NCBI RefSeq assembly: GCF_010389155.1
Contig: NC_057768.1
Span: 46,355,633 to 46,419,632 of the forward strand
Origin: Erigeron canadensis
Lineage: Eukaryota > Streptophyta > Magnoliopsida > Asterales > Asteraceae
Reading direction: 5' to 3'
DNA length: 64,000 nt
Both the position numbers and the translations under genes were made by a program. The notes under the pieces were generated by a model. That model saw nothing but the letters and a program-made list of their open reading frames with translations, was not told the origin of the DNA and ran no database searches. The stretch's first letter is position 1, and each line of letters begins with the position of its first letter. Shown one piece after another: positions 10,972 through 21,636 of the stretch.

Positions 10972-13100
10972 GCCTAGTTTTGTTTAAGGGCCCAAAAGTC
11001 TAATTATTTGTTTGCTAATATTAAATATCATATTATGATACCCAACAATTACAATGTGATATTGTGTTCCAGTTTAAAGTTGCTCATTATAAAAGGTATT
11101 TTGTTCTTTTATAAAACGAGAGAATACCTAAATGATATAAAAGAGGCCCTTATAAATAATGCAATGTAGGGCTTTTAAAATCCATAGGACGGCCCTGATC
11201 ACCATGATACCGTACCATCATCGTCACCACCACTTATCCACTACCACCATTGTCGACGTGTCACGTGAACATCTATCTAGACTAGAGACAAGGAAAGTGT
11301 CGAAACATGCCTGGATCCAAATACATAAATGAATAAATGATAAGATGTGTATATATACACAGCTTAGCGATATGTAATGTTGATAGATTAATATGTTAAT
11401 AGGTCAAAATTATACATCTCCATTTAATTTGTTTTCCCCAAGTCTAGGCTTTGGATAAAAGATAGAAAATGTGAAACGCAAAGTTTCCATAATTCCATAG
11501 ACAATTTACATAACTTTTTGAAAAGATAAATCATATTCGAATCAAAAGTATCCCCACACATATCGAAAATAATATTGTGTAAAGTTAAATTATTTGTCCA
11601 TTTTCTTTCTTTTGTGTGCCAAAATGTCAAAAAAGTTGTGTTGTAGACATTTGTGAGTTGTGAGTTGTGACTCATCAATATCTTTTTGAAACTAGAATAA
11701 TCGGAAAGTTTCTTCCCCGAATTGCGATTGAATCAACTCAGAAAAATAGACACATCATTAACTACCACAATTGTATGCTTGTTACGATATGAGACCTTAC
11801 GATTAAAAGGAACAATCTCAAATAGACCAAGATCCAATTTCCCCCCAAGGCGAACGAAGTGACGTGAGGCGAGCGTCTAGGGAGTTGAGTTTCACAAAAT
11901 TCCCTTAGATTGCTTTCATAGCTTTCTTTATGGTATTTATTAAAGATATACCTATTTAGTGCAATTTTTTTAGAATTGCTAATTAGTTATGAGACCAGCA
12001 AATAGAACTCTAAAACAAATTACTCGTATAATGTTAAAATCGATACCATCTATAAATGTATCAATATTTATTAAAAAAATAAAAAATATTTCTACATTAG
12101 GGCGCAATCAGTGACCTGATTAAAGTCAAAGATATTTTAATAAACTCGTGGTATTAAGTTATAATAATGTAACAACGATTGTAAAAAGCTTAGACGGTAA
12201 CAATAAATAAAAACTAACTTGCACTACATAATGTAAAGCTAACTTCCTACATCTTGAGGACTCTTCTGATGATATGGGTAAATGGAGTTATTGAAGTTTT
12301 TCTTTTCTTTTTGTAGCTTCATTTGGTTGTATCCTTATCTTGAAACTTAATTCAGATTGTATCAAATATATCCGAAGTCATAATTTGTGGCCTGGCCTTT
12401 GTTGAGGAGTTCTTTTTGTCGTGTTTTAGATAAATATAATCGGGTGTGAAATTTTTTTCAGCTATTTTGCAATTTTAGTAGTTAAAGTTCTCATGTAAAA
12501 TCGAGTAAGTATAAAAAAAAATATCTCTATATTCTATAACTTTAGCCTTTAATAACTTGTTGGATGATCTTTGATATTATTTTAATAATAGTTGTTGTTC
12601 GAAAAAATAAAATAAAATTGAGATCAAAATGCATATCAGTTACTAAAGACATTTAGTTGGATTGGTTAAAGCATTCACGTGTAGTTTAAGTGATACCATA
12701 TGTTGGATAACTGATAGGCTTCGGCTAAAGGTGTTCAGATTTTATGACTAGTGAGTTTTCGGATGGATGAGCTTACCTCGAAACTTGTTGTATTAGGGAC
12801 CCTGTTTGTTTGATTTGTGCCAAGTGATACATACCATTAATCATTATACGCCGCTAATGCCTAATGTTATCTTAGTTAGTCTCTTTAAAATATCATATAT
12901 TAGCATAAATTATACTCGTATTAATAAAATCCATAATTTAATTCCGTGGGCAGGACTAAATTCCAAATACCAACAAATTTGACTTGATTCCAGAATAGTC
13001 AAACTGAAACCCCGCTCGCCGACCTCCTGTGACGCATCCTCACACCCTTTTACATTTCTACCCTTTTTTCTCTTCCACAACCACCGCCTCAAACCAGGGG
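10972..13100. other. Gene-free AT-rich stretch
   Basis: No supported gene. It contains a small CG-richer patch near 11845-11885 and many poly(A)/poly(T) runs. The short open frames show no family features. Confidence 0.5.
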
Positions 13101-13144
13101 CTTATCGTCAATTCACACAAAAACGGAATCCCGTATTCTGGCAC

Positions 13145-14800
13145 TATATACTCGTATTATATATTTCAACTACCACCCCAGTTGCCGCCCTCCAATAAAT
13201 TCTCACATTACCTAAGCCACCTTCCACATGTCGCTATCTCATTGGCTTATTTTCTCTCTAAATAAACCACACTTTACGCCCCATTTTCCTTCACAAACAC
13301 ACACAGATAGGGTTTTTCCGTTCCTCCTCCGTAGGGGCATACCACTGTAAATATTTTTACGAGTTGTTTCTCATTCGCTTGGTGCAGGTCGGGACGGTAT
13401 TGCCCTTATTTCATTACTAGTCCCGCCTTGCATCAACTGAATCAGAAACTACACGCACCACCTAAAAACGCCCCAGGGATTCTCGATTTCTTTGGATATA
13501 TATATATATATATATATTTATAAGTTTAATTGCATCTATTATTTTGCTTATAATTATTTCCGGTTCGCAACGTAATTAATAGTGATTTGATGTTTATTTG
13601 TTTATATATTGTTTAATGATTTGTTATGGTCGTATGTTATATACGGAACTGGATATAGTTTTTCTTGTGTGTGTGCCTGATTTAGTTGAGAAATTGCTAT
13701 TTTAAACAACGTTGTTGCCAAATGCGCATCTACAAACCTGAATCAGATATTTATTTATTTTTGCGATATATGCTTTAGCTGGCTAGTTAGTTAGTTGTAC
13801 CTCTGAAGTTTGTTAAATTGACTTTCAACTTATAATCATAGGTTCTTATACTGAATTTTAAGCTGTTTATTACAGAAATATATGTGTTGGTACCTAGTAA
13901 GACACTACTACTGCTTCTAAGTTCCTGGCAGATAGAGCGGGTTGCAAATCAATCCGATTTCTTCAACTTAGGGCCTGTTTCTTTTTTTATTCGTTAAGTG
14001 CTGAGTGGATTAAGTGACTGAATAGATATATAGGGGTTGGGTATTGTAAAACAAGTATTAGAGTAAAACAAATAAGACAAGATTTAACCCTTAGATCATG
14101 GTTAAATTGATGCACGATGATTTTCATGATGCACAGTGATTTTCAGTGGGGAAACCTATTGTTATATTTGTTTTACTTTGATACTTTTTTTATTTTACCT
14201 AAAACCTAGATATATAAAAATATAGGTAATTGAAGGTTATTTTTGTTTATTAAGTCATAAAAGAAACATGAAATTCGACTAAATGATTAAGTTCTTAATT
14301 ATTAACTTTATTAAGATAAAAAAAGTAACAGGGCCTTAGTGTACTTGGTCTTCAATTTTGCTACATCAGTCATTCTGTTTTTGGGCTGTATTCTTATTTA
14401 TTATACTTTTAGTTTCCGACAAATTTTTTTATTAGATTTATTGCAGGAGGAATATTGATGTAGCTTTCATTGCTTCTTGATCAATCACGAATCTATTTGA
14501 TATGTGATGACCAAGTGGCGATAGTAATTTTGTTTGTGTTAGAGGCCGGTTCAGCCAGAGGTATGTGGATTTTATGTCTTTTGCTGTGGAAAGTTTAATG
14601 GCTTTAGACTTTAGAAATTATGGCACTAGTCTTGATTGCACATAACCTATTATAAGTGATTGTGAACAGACCATTGGTGAAGCATCTTCATCTTGAAGGA
14701 CTGGACCATTAGGAATGAGTGGGAATGGTAACAGTTTAATGGCTTTTTCTAAAGTTCGGTCCAAGTCCTGATTGATTGACGACTATAGGTAGCTAAATCA
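13145..14800 (+). other. Possible leader exons of an untraced transcription unit
   Basis: A TATA-like CACTATATACTC near 13141-13152, a pyrimidine-rich stretch (13260-13400), a donor-like GCAG|GTCGGG near 13388, an acceptor TTGCAG|GAGG near 14448 and a donor AG|GTATGTGG near 14560 look like a plant 5' UTR and first introns. A short frame begins ATGAGTGGGAATGG near 14716 but stops after about 18 codons, and no coding body follows. It could be a non-coding RNA or the front of a lost gene. Low confidence. Confidence 0.25.
13971..14335. mobile_element. Tourist/PIF-Harbinger-like MITE with a possible nested element
   Basis: Terminal inverted repeats GGGCCTGTTTCTTTTTTTAT and, from the other end, GGCCCTGTTACTTTTTTTAT, flanked by TTA on both sides (13968-13970, 14336-14338), the usual Harbinger duplication. 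At 365 bp it has no coding. The central part (about 14028-14215, bounded by TATATAGGGG and CCTAGATATATA) looks like a second element inserted inside. Confidence 0.8.
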
Positions 14801-15710
14801 TGACTTCATGAGAGTGTCTGGTCAGAAAAGAGTACCCATGCATATATATTGCTCCATCTTGGAAGCTATACAGATGATATCTTCTATTGTTTGAATGATT
14901 CCTCTGAGAAAAAAAAAAAACTTTGATTATCTGACGAATTGTCAATGTTTGATTCACTTCTTTAGTTCTTTATCCTACAGTTCTTTGTAGGTAACTAGGT
15001 ATGTAGCTTCTCTCAATATACGCTAAATTCTGCAACAATCATATTCATACCATTTCTTGTCCGATATTTAATATTATCAATAGGTTTCTTTGGGGATGGT
15101 AAAATCTAATTAGAATTGAACTCTTATCATAATATGTTCAAATTATTTATAATGTGTCATTTTGCTATCCAAGCCGTCAATACTTTGGTTTACAGCTCAA
15201 CTGGTACCCTAGGCTCAGAAAATGAGACCACTAGAGTTACTTTGGGTGGATATTAGATCTTAGGTTGAAACCTGGCTTCAGCGTGCCCCCCCTGAGACAG
15301 GGGAGTTGACGGAGCCATCCCCTGGGCAGAAAAATGGCTGGTGTGAAAGGCACCCGTGGACCGTGGTCCAAGGTGTTCCGGGACACCTCTACCTTTTGGG
15401 TGGGATACTTTGTCTTGTTACTGTCATATGGGTATTGGAGGACATCCGTCTCATCAAATGTGGATGTGGTTGAACTTCTTAATCATCAAGTAGTTATCAA
15501 TTGTTGTGGAAGTCGAGTCTGTTCAACGGAGTGACTATCTAGTCAATTACTTGGAAAATGTGGACAAAAACATCATAAGAGCCATCGTAGTTCTCTTTTG
15601 AAACGTAAATCCTTAATGGAACAAAGGATGTATCCGTTGTTAGAGCATTGAGTGTGGTATATACGACCTATTAGATGACCACGGACATCACATTATTTTT
15701 TCATCCCACA
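14801..15710. other. Intergenic stretch with a GC-richer patch
   Basis: No supported gene. The patch at about 15180-15450 includes loosely tRNA-like boxes (see the rejected list). Confidence 0.4.
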
Positions 15711-15833
15711 ACATGCATACCACTTTAAGCTATGTTGTGATATATCATCACCCTGAACAATCATGACCCACGACCCACATGCATACCACTTTAAGCCATG
15801 TTGTGATACATCACCACCTCGAACATCATCATG
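15711..15833 (+). repeat. 66-bp-period tandem duplication
   Basis: Two diverged copies beginning ACATGCATACCACTTTAAGC (15711 and 15777), each followed by ATGTTGTGATA.ATCA. No gene is involved. Confidence 0.75.
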
Positions 15834-16351
15834 CCGGTAGACATTAGATATGCAGAGTGACACCGAACACCACGCTGTTTGTTTTAAGTCTTGAGTTTAG
15901 AACTACGTGATTCAAAAACTTGATTGTTGGGGGTGCTTCATTGTGGCTTTTGGTGGGCAATCACAGGTGGTGTGGAGAATGGGGATATTACTCCCGTTTT
16001 CAATATCAGTCATCTTCTAAATTAGATGAAGTATCCTCTAAAGTAAATTGCTCAATAATATCTGTAAAAGTTTATTGAATTTGGTAACACAATCTCGTCA
16101 TTAAGTAACACTACAAGATATAAAATAAAAAGAACACACCAAACTATAATATTATGCATATAAATCAGCAACTGCAAATGAACTTCAGACTGCCTCTTTC
16201 GCAGGTATAAATCACACTACAAATTTTTTTAAAATCGACAAATAGACGGGAAAATAACAAAATCATACTAGCCAAAAGGGAATACAGGCAAATGCTTATC
16301 ATCAAAACCTATACATAAATTCTTACTGAAAAATTTGTTCATATCGAGGAA

Positions 16352-16966
16352 TTACTTGTCACCAACAACAGAAACCAAGCCCCCATCATTAGCCTCTTGT
16401 TCATCCAAATACAAATCATCAGTGCTCCTGATTCCGGCATGAACCACCACCAAACCACCCCCGATACCTATAGCCACCAATAGAATCACTCCCACATCCG
16501 TACAAGCCAACGCAAAGATTGTCAACAAACTCAAAGCCATCAACACAACACGGTCGTCAAACACATGGTTAAATATCACAACAGGACTACGTGGATCGCG
16601 AAAGAAGTAAAGGAAAAACCAACCAATGAATACAACCAAAAACGTGATCATCGACACTGGCTGATATATGAGACTGAGGAAAAGTATGAGAAGAATCACC
16701 ATTGCATAATTCACACGAAAATAGTTAAGGTTTCTCTTGATTCTACGTGTGGCATCGTCATAGCTTAATGGCCTTGTCACAGCTGTGTAATCCAAAAACT
16801 CTCTCCATGGACGACGCCTAGCGATAAAATTCTCCGTGTGGAACCTTGCCCGAGCGATCAATGTGTTAGGAGTCGTAGGCAGGGGCATATCAACTGTGGC
16901 ACTGCTGCTGGTGATGGTGGTGCTGATGGGCAGTGTGCCATAACCGGTGGCCGAATGCTTGGACAT
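16352..16966 (-). CDS. PRA1 family protein, F-type (prenylated Rab acceptor)
   Basis: A single-exon gene of 204 residues, the usual length for plant PRA1 proteins. These small membrane proteins of the endomembrane system interact with prenylated Rab GTPases and assist vesicle trafficking. The N-terminal cytosolic part is Ser/Thr-rich (residues 1-35). It is followed by the family core: FIARRRPWREFLDY (47-60), RIKRNLNYFRVNYA (75-88) and four hydrophobic segments in two pairs (about 86-101, 104-122, 139-155, 157-176) separated by FFRDPRSPVV. The C-terminus carries acidic DDLYLDEQEA as in F-type members. I chose the ATG at 16966 (MSKHSATGYG). The frame stays open to a TTG at 17044, but the family starts near a GYGTLP motif and no further ATG exists. 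The stop is at 16352-16354. It is transcribed away from the PPR gene, and a hAT-like MITE lies in the shared upstream region. Confidence 0.92.
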   Translation of the reverse strand: MSKHSATGYGTLPISTTITSSSATVDMPLPTTPNTLIARARFHTENFIARRRPWREFLDYTAVTRPLSYDDATRRIKRNLNYFRVNYAMVILLILFLSLIYQPVSMITFLVVFIGWFFLYFFRDPRSPVVIFNHVFDDRVVLMALSLLTIFALACTDVGVILLVAIGIGGGLVVVHAGIRSTDDLYLDEQEANDGGLVSVVGDK

Positions 16967-17044
16967 TTTTTGATCAGTGACAAAGGGATAAACAACGGAT
17001 TGTGGATTTGAATCCTGTTTTTCGGTTTCTTTAAGGAGGACCAA

Positions 17045-17504
17045 GATCTAGACAAAAGCGATGTAACAAAAAGTTAGCTTTGAAAACATGTAATCATTGC
17101 ATTGCAAAGACACCCAATTGTTAAGCATTGATTATACATTCCATAAAATTATACGTTTTCAATCTATCAAAAAATGGTACTATAAAAATTTCAAAGTTTG
17201 AGTAACTATTTTTAAGTATAAATTTGGAAATGATGGTTGAATCTGTCAATACTTTTGACGAAAAAGTTGGTGTCATCAACCAACAAATGTCAGGCTGTAT
17301 TTTAATTCAATTCAAATTCAACATAAATACAAGTATATTCATTTATAGTAAATGAAATGTTTTATAAGAAATATTGTTCACCCCTTTAATATAACTTTTT
17401 TAAGCTAGTTATATGTCAAAAACTGTTCACCCAAAATCGCTATTGGTAGTGTTCATTTTTATTAGTGCATTTTGTCGTATTTCTCTGGAATTAAAGTTGG
17501 GGCT
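17045..17504. other. 5' flank of the PRA1 gene
   Basis: AT-rich sequence between the PRA1 gene and the MITE at 17513. It presumably holds the PRA1 promoter; no clear TATA box was assigned. Confidence 0.4.
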
Positions 17505-17512
17505 GTGAAAAG

Positions 17513-18348
17513 TAGGGGTGTTCGTGGTTCGGTTTGGTCCGGTTTTGACTAAATCTCAAACCAAACCAAAATTCGCGGTTTCAACTTATTTCAAACCAAA
17601 CCGGACCAGGTGTGTTGTCAAACCGGGCCAAACCAAACCATGTAAGCCGGTCCGGTTTGACCGGTTCAACGGTTTCGTAATTTCTTTTTTTTCATTTTTA
17701 TCCCCAAATAATTTTATGCATATATATTCCGTATATATATTTTTTTTCTTTTATTACTCAAATAAATATCACGAACACTATGATCGTAATATTATTAATA
17801 AAAACACTAATAAAGTTACAATTATATTATGTTTTATACTTACAAAATATGAAATATTAAAGGTGATGAAGGACTCGAGTCTTATAATTTTGATCTTTGA
17901 GTGAAAAATAGTTAAGTAATGAAGATGAAAAAAATAAAAGGATAAACTAAAAATAAGAAAGAATGAAAGAAAAACTATATTTATATAATATAAATAAATG
18001 TTTATTAGTTAATCTTATAATTGTCTACCAAAAATTTTTTTTATAATATATCTGAACTAAAATACCTGATAATATATTGCACATAATACTAAAATATGTA
18101 AGTAGAATATCTTCGGTAAAAGTTGATAAATATGTGAAGTATATATATTATATATATACATATATATCTTTTGATCCGGTCCGGTTTTTACGGTTTACGT
18201 TTTGCTCAAACCGTAACCGGACCAAGGAACCCGGTTTTTCAAAAATTAAAACGTCAGACCAGGCTTTAACAATTCAATCCGACCAAACCAATTTAAGTAC
18301 CCCGGTTTAATCCGATTTTGACGGTTTGACGGTTTTATGAACACCCTA
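17513..18348. mobile_element. hAT-type non-autonomous element rich in CCGGTTTGG motifs
   Basis: Perfect 8-base duplication GTGAAAAG on both sides (17505-17512, 18349-18356). Ends are TAGGGGTGTTCGTGG and, inverted, TAGGGTGTTCATAAAACC. Both subterminal regions are packed with direct and inverted AACCGGACC/GGTCCGGTTT motifs, typical of hAT subterminal binding sites, around an AT-rich core. It is 836 bp long and has no transposase. Confidence 0.87.
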
Positions 18349-18699
18349 GTGAAAAGCAATACATTGAGTACTAAGTTTTTAAAAAAAAGGTTAGTAACTT
18401 TTTTACTCCGTACTACAGCGCCGTATATTTTATTTACATTGAACGGAAAATTGGGCGGTCGTTGAATCCCTGTGTCACCACCCATCATTCCCCGCCCTGC
18501 AAAACCAACCCAAATTCAAAAGGCTTGGATTTTTTCATTTCTCTCAGGTTTGATCAAATCAATTCCCATTATCAAAATCAGGTATGCTAATCTCATAGTT
18601 CTATATATACAGTCGTACCCTGTTCAAAGAAAGGTACAAAGACTGCTTCTTTTTAACTCTGTTATATGATTAAAAACTCTAAACCCTAAATCTAAAACA

Positions 18700-20532
18700 A
18701 TGAATCGAATTCCAATTAATCAAACCATTCTCAAATCCGTTTCAAAACCCTTTCAAAACCCTAATCTTTCACCCCTTCAAACTTCACCTGATTCTTTAAT
18801 AAACCCACTTTACAATTTACTCCCAGACACCCAAAACCCTAACAAGATTGTTGATATAATATGCACTAATTTACAACAAAGAAAAAGCACATTTCTTGAT
18901 AAAGATATGATCCCTCATTTGGGCCCCCAACAAATTTCAAGGGTTCTTCTTAGATGTCAGTCTGATTCATTTTCGGCGTTTTCGTTTTTCAATTGGGTTA
19001 AAAAGGATTTAGCTTTAGTCCCATCTGTCCAAGATTATTGTATAATGTTGCATATATTAGCTTGGTCTCGTAACTTTTCGCATACTATGACGCTTTTATC
19101 CGAGTTAATCGAGGTTAATGTTGATAACGAAGGAAAAGTAAGTATTTTTGAGAATTTGGTATTGTGTAGTAAAGATTGTAGTTGGGATCCAGTTGTGTTT
19201 GATTTGCTTCTTAAGGCGTATTTGAAAGCGGGTTTGGTTCGGGATGGTTTTGTTATGTTTAGGAAGATGGTTAAGCATGGGTTTGTTCCGAAAGTTGTTT
19301 CGGTTAACTTTCTTTTAGATGGGCTTTTGAAGTTGAATCGGATAGATGAATGCTGGGGGGTTTATGAAGAGATGGAGATAATTGGGGTACGTTGTAATAC
19401 GTTTACTTTTAATATATTAACTCATGTTATATGCAAGAGTGAGGATGCTGATAAGGTGAATGAGTTTTTAGAGAAAATGGAAGAAGAAGGATTTCATCCG
19501 GATATAGTCACGTATAACACATTGATAGATTGCTATGTGAGGAACAGACGGCTAAAAGATGCACTTTATCTTTATAATATAATGTATATAAGACGTGTTA
19601 TGCCGGATTTGATTACTCATACGTGTTTGATAAACGGGCTTTGTAAAGAAGGTAACGTAAGGGAAGCTCATAAATTATTTCACCGTATGGTTCAAATTGG
19701 GTTGAACCCAGATGTGTTTGCTTACAATACTCTTATATGTGGTTATGTTAACCAGGGCATGATGCAAGAAGCACGTACTTTGCTTCTTGAAATGATCAAG
19801 GAAGGAATGCATCCTAATGAGTTTACTTGTTTAGTACTCGTAGATGGATATAGAACGAAAAACGTTTTAATTTCAGCTGTGAATCTTATTGTAGAGCTGC
19901 AAAGATTTGGAGTATCGGTTTCTAAAGATCTTCAAATCAATCTAGTTGTGGATTTATGCCGAGTAGATAAACCATTTGCAGCCAAGAGTCTGTGGGAACG
20001 CATTGTGCAAGATGGGGAAGAAACACGTAAATTGGAAATCTACAATGCAATGATTGTTTCGTTTTGTAAACTGAATTGTGTAGATGAGGCTATACAGCTG
20101 AAAGATGAAATGTTCTTCAAAAGTATAAACCCGGATGTGGTCACCTACAGAGAAATCATAGGGTGTTTGTGTAGACTAAATAGAACCATTGAGGGTGAAG
20201 CCTTCATGAGGGATATGACGGAATTTGATGCTCACCCTGATACGATAATTTGCAGATCTTTGGTATATGGGCACTGTAAAGAGAAGAATTTTGATCAAGC
20301 CAAGTCATTATTAAGCTTCTTAGCTGAAAAGTTTCAAATATGTGACAATGAATGCTATAACGAGGTCTTTAAATTGGTCTGTGAGAAAGGTGATATTGCT
20401 AAGTCAATGGAATTTCAGAGCAGAATGCAGAAGATCGGATTCACTCCGAATAGTCTGAGTTTTAAGTACGCAATTGATGGATTGTCTAGAACAACAGCTT
20501 GTGGTATGTTGTATACATCTTTGAGAACGTAG
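18700..20532 (+). CDS. P-class pentatricopeptide repeat protein, 610 aa
   Basis: Intronless, as most plant PPR genes are. PPR proteins bind organellar RNA in a sequence-specific way and act in processing, stability or translation. About 12 degenerate 35-residue repeats run from residue ~165 to the end, for example FNILTHVICKSEDADKVNEF, YNTLIDCYVRNRRLKDALYL, HTCLINGLCKEGNVREAHKL and YNTLICGYVNQGMMQEARTL. No E, DYW or SMR domain follows, so it is pure P-class. The N-terminus (MNRIPINQTILKSVSKPF) lacks acidic residues and is rich in Ser/Asn/basic residues, consistent with a mitochondrial or plastid transit peptide. The ATG at 18700 is preceded by in-frame stops and gives the expected presequence. 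Its size and layout resemble the Arabidopsis At5g40400 type, but I could not verify orthology. Confidence 0.92.
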   Translation: MNRIPINQTILKSVSKPFQNPNLSPLQTSPDSLINPLYNLLPDTQNPNKIVDIICTNLQQRKSTFLDKDMIPHLGPQQISRVLLRCQSDSFSAFSFFNWVKKDLALVPSVQDYCIMLHILAWSRNFSHTMTLLSELIEVNVDNEGKVSIFENLVLCSKDCSWDPVVFDLLLKAYLKAGLVRDGFVMFRKMVKHGFVPKVVSVNFLLDGLLKLNRIDECWGVYEEMEIIGVRCNTFTFNILTHVICKSEDADKVNEFLEKMEEEGFHPDIVTYNTLIDCYVRNRRLKDALYLYNIMYIRRVMPDLITHTCLINGLCKEGNVREAHKLFHRMVQIGLNPDVFAYNTLICGYVNQGMMQEARTLLLEMIKEGMHPNEFTCLVLVDGYRTKNVLISAVNLIVELQRFGVSVSKDLQINLVVDLCRVDKPFAAKSLWERIVQDGEETRKLEIYNAMIVSFCKLNCVDEAIQLKDEMFFKSINPDVVTYREIIGCLCRLNRTIEGEAFMRDMTEFDAHPDTIICRSLVYGHCKEKNFDQAKSLLSFLAEKFQICDNECYNEVFKLVCEKGDIAKSMEFQSRMQKIGFTPNSLSFKYAIDGLSRTTACGMLYTSLRT

Positions 20533-21636
20533 CTCTTGTATCATGTTCTTTTTTCTTTCTTTCAAACTGGCTGAGAATCATTTAAAATCATTGGCAGGGT
20601 CTGCGGTTACTTATTCTGATATAGACAACCAAGCAAAGCATGTTTTATAACATTATCATATTATTTGTCAAAAAGAAGTTCCTTTGCCTAAGCTGTTGAA
20701 TTACACCTGTGTCTGTTTAATGAGTGGCAGAATCAAGCTCAGCGTTTTGCTCTTCTTGCTGATGTCTCCTGAAAAGGTCAGTCATTTTCATACATCTATT
20801 GACACCACTGATTGCCTATTTAAGGGATTCGTCTCTCTTGATTATATGTTATTGTATGTTTTATCCATCTTGCCATATCTTCTCTAGTGGCATGCGTTTT
20901 GGTCTCCTGACCGAAGCCCATGTATCCAATCCAATGACTAACATAGAGCTGTAGCCTGTTGGCCATTCCTTTGTTCTTAATTTGTAGTTATGGTTCATGG
21001 TAGAAGTGGAAAATGGGAGGCTCGAGAGGATTGGGTAATGGGTTAAAATGGTTGATCGTGTCTTGATTCTGTTTTGTTTTCTTTCTAGAAATTAGTGTGT
21101 CCAGCATGATCGCAGAAGTTATATTATTTTAATAATAGCCTACTTTTTCCAGAAAATGATAGCGGTTTTATACAATGAAATTATAAAAACACACTTTGGC
21201 TACATTTGACCCGTTCAACCCGTTTAACGTGTTTCCTTTTAAGCATTTTCTACACTTAGTTACATGTTGGAGATTAAACATAACCTGAATCAATCTATTA
21301 AAGGTATATGTGTTGAAGTTGCCGCCTTTAGTTCATAGAAAAGGCGCTAATTACTTGGACCAGAAAAAAAGGCTTAGGATCAAGAGGGCGACAAACCATA
21401 AAGTTACTCTAAACTTTAGAGAAATTGTAATTTGTAAGCTAGACCTCAAGATTTTATAGACCACTTTTGAAGACAATATCCATTAGAGTAACTCTTTCTT
21501 TGTCACACAGAATAACATGTACACGAGCACATATTTATCAGAATTTATTTACATATATGGGATTATCATTTACACATATCTACTTATGTAGGATGTAGGA
21601 TTTATTTCTCTGTAACTTAATCGTCATTTCTGCTCA
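20533..21636. other. Convergent 3' flanks of the PPR and kinase genes
   Basis: Likely holds the PPR 3' UTR (to about 20.9 kb) and the kinase 3' UTR. No further gene is supported. Confidence 0.5.

Noticed and set aside
15180..15450. Possible SINE with AGCTCAACTGG and GGTTGAAACC boxes
   Set aside because: The boxes are about 70 bases apart rather than about 35, and no target duplication or tail was found.
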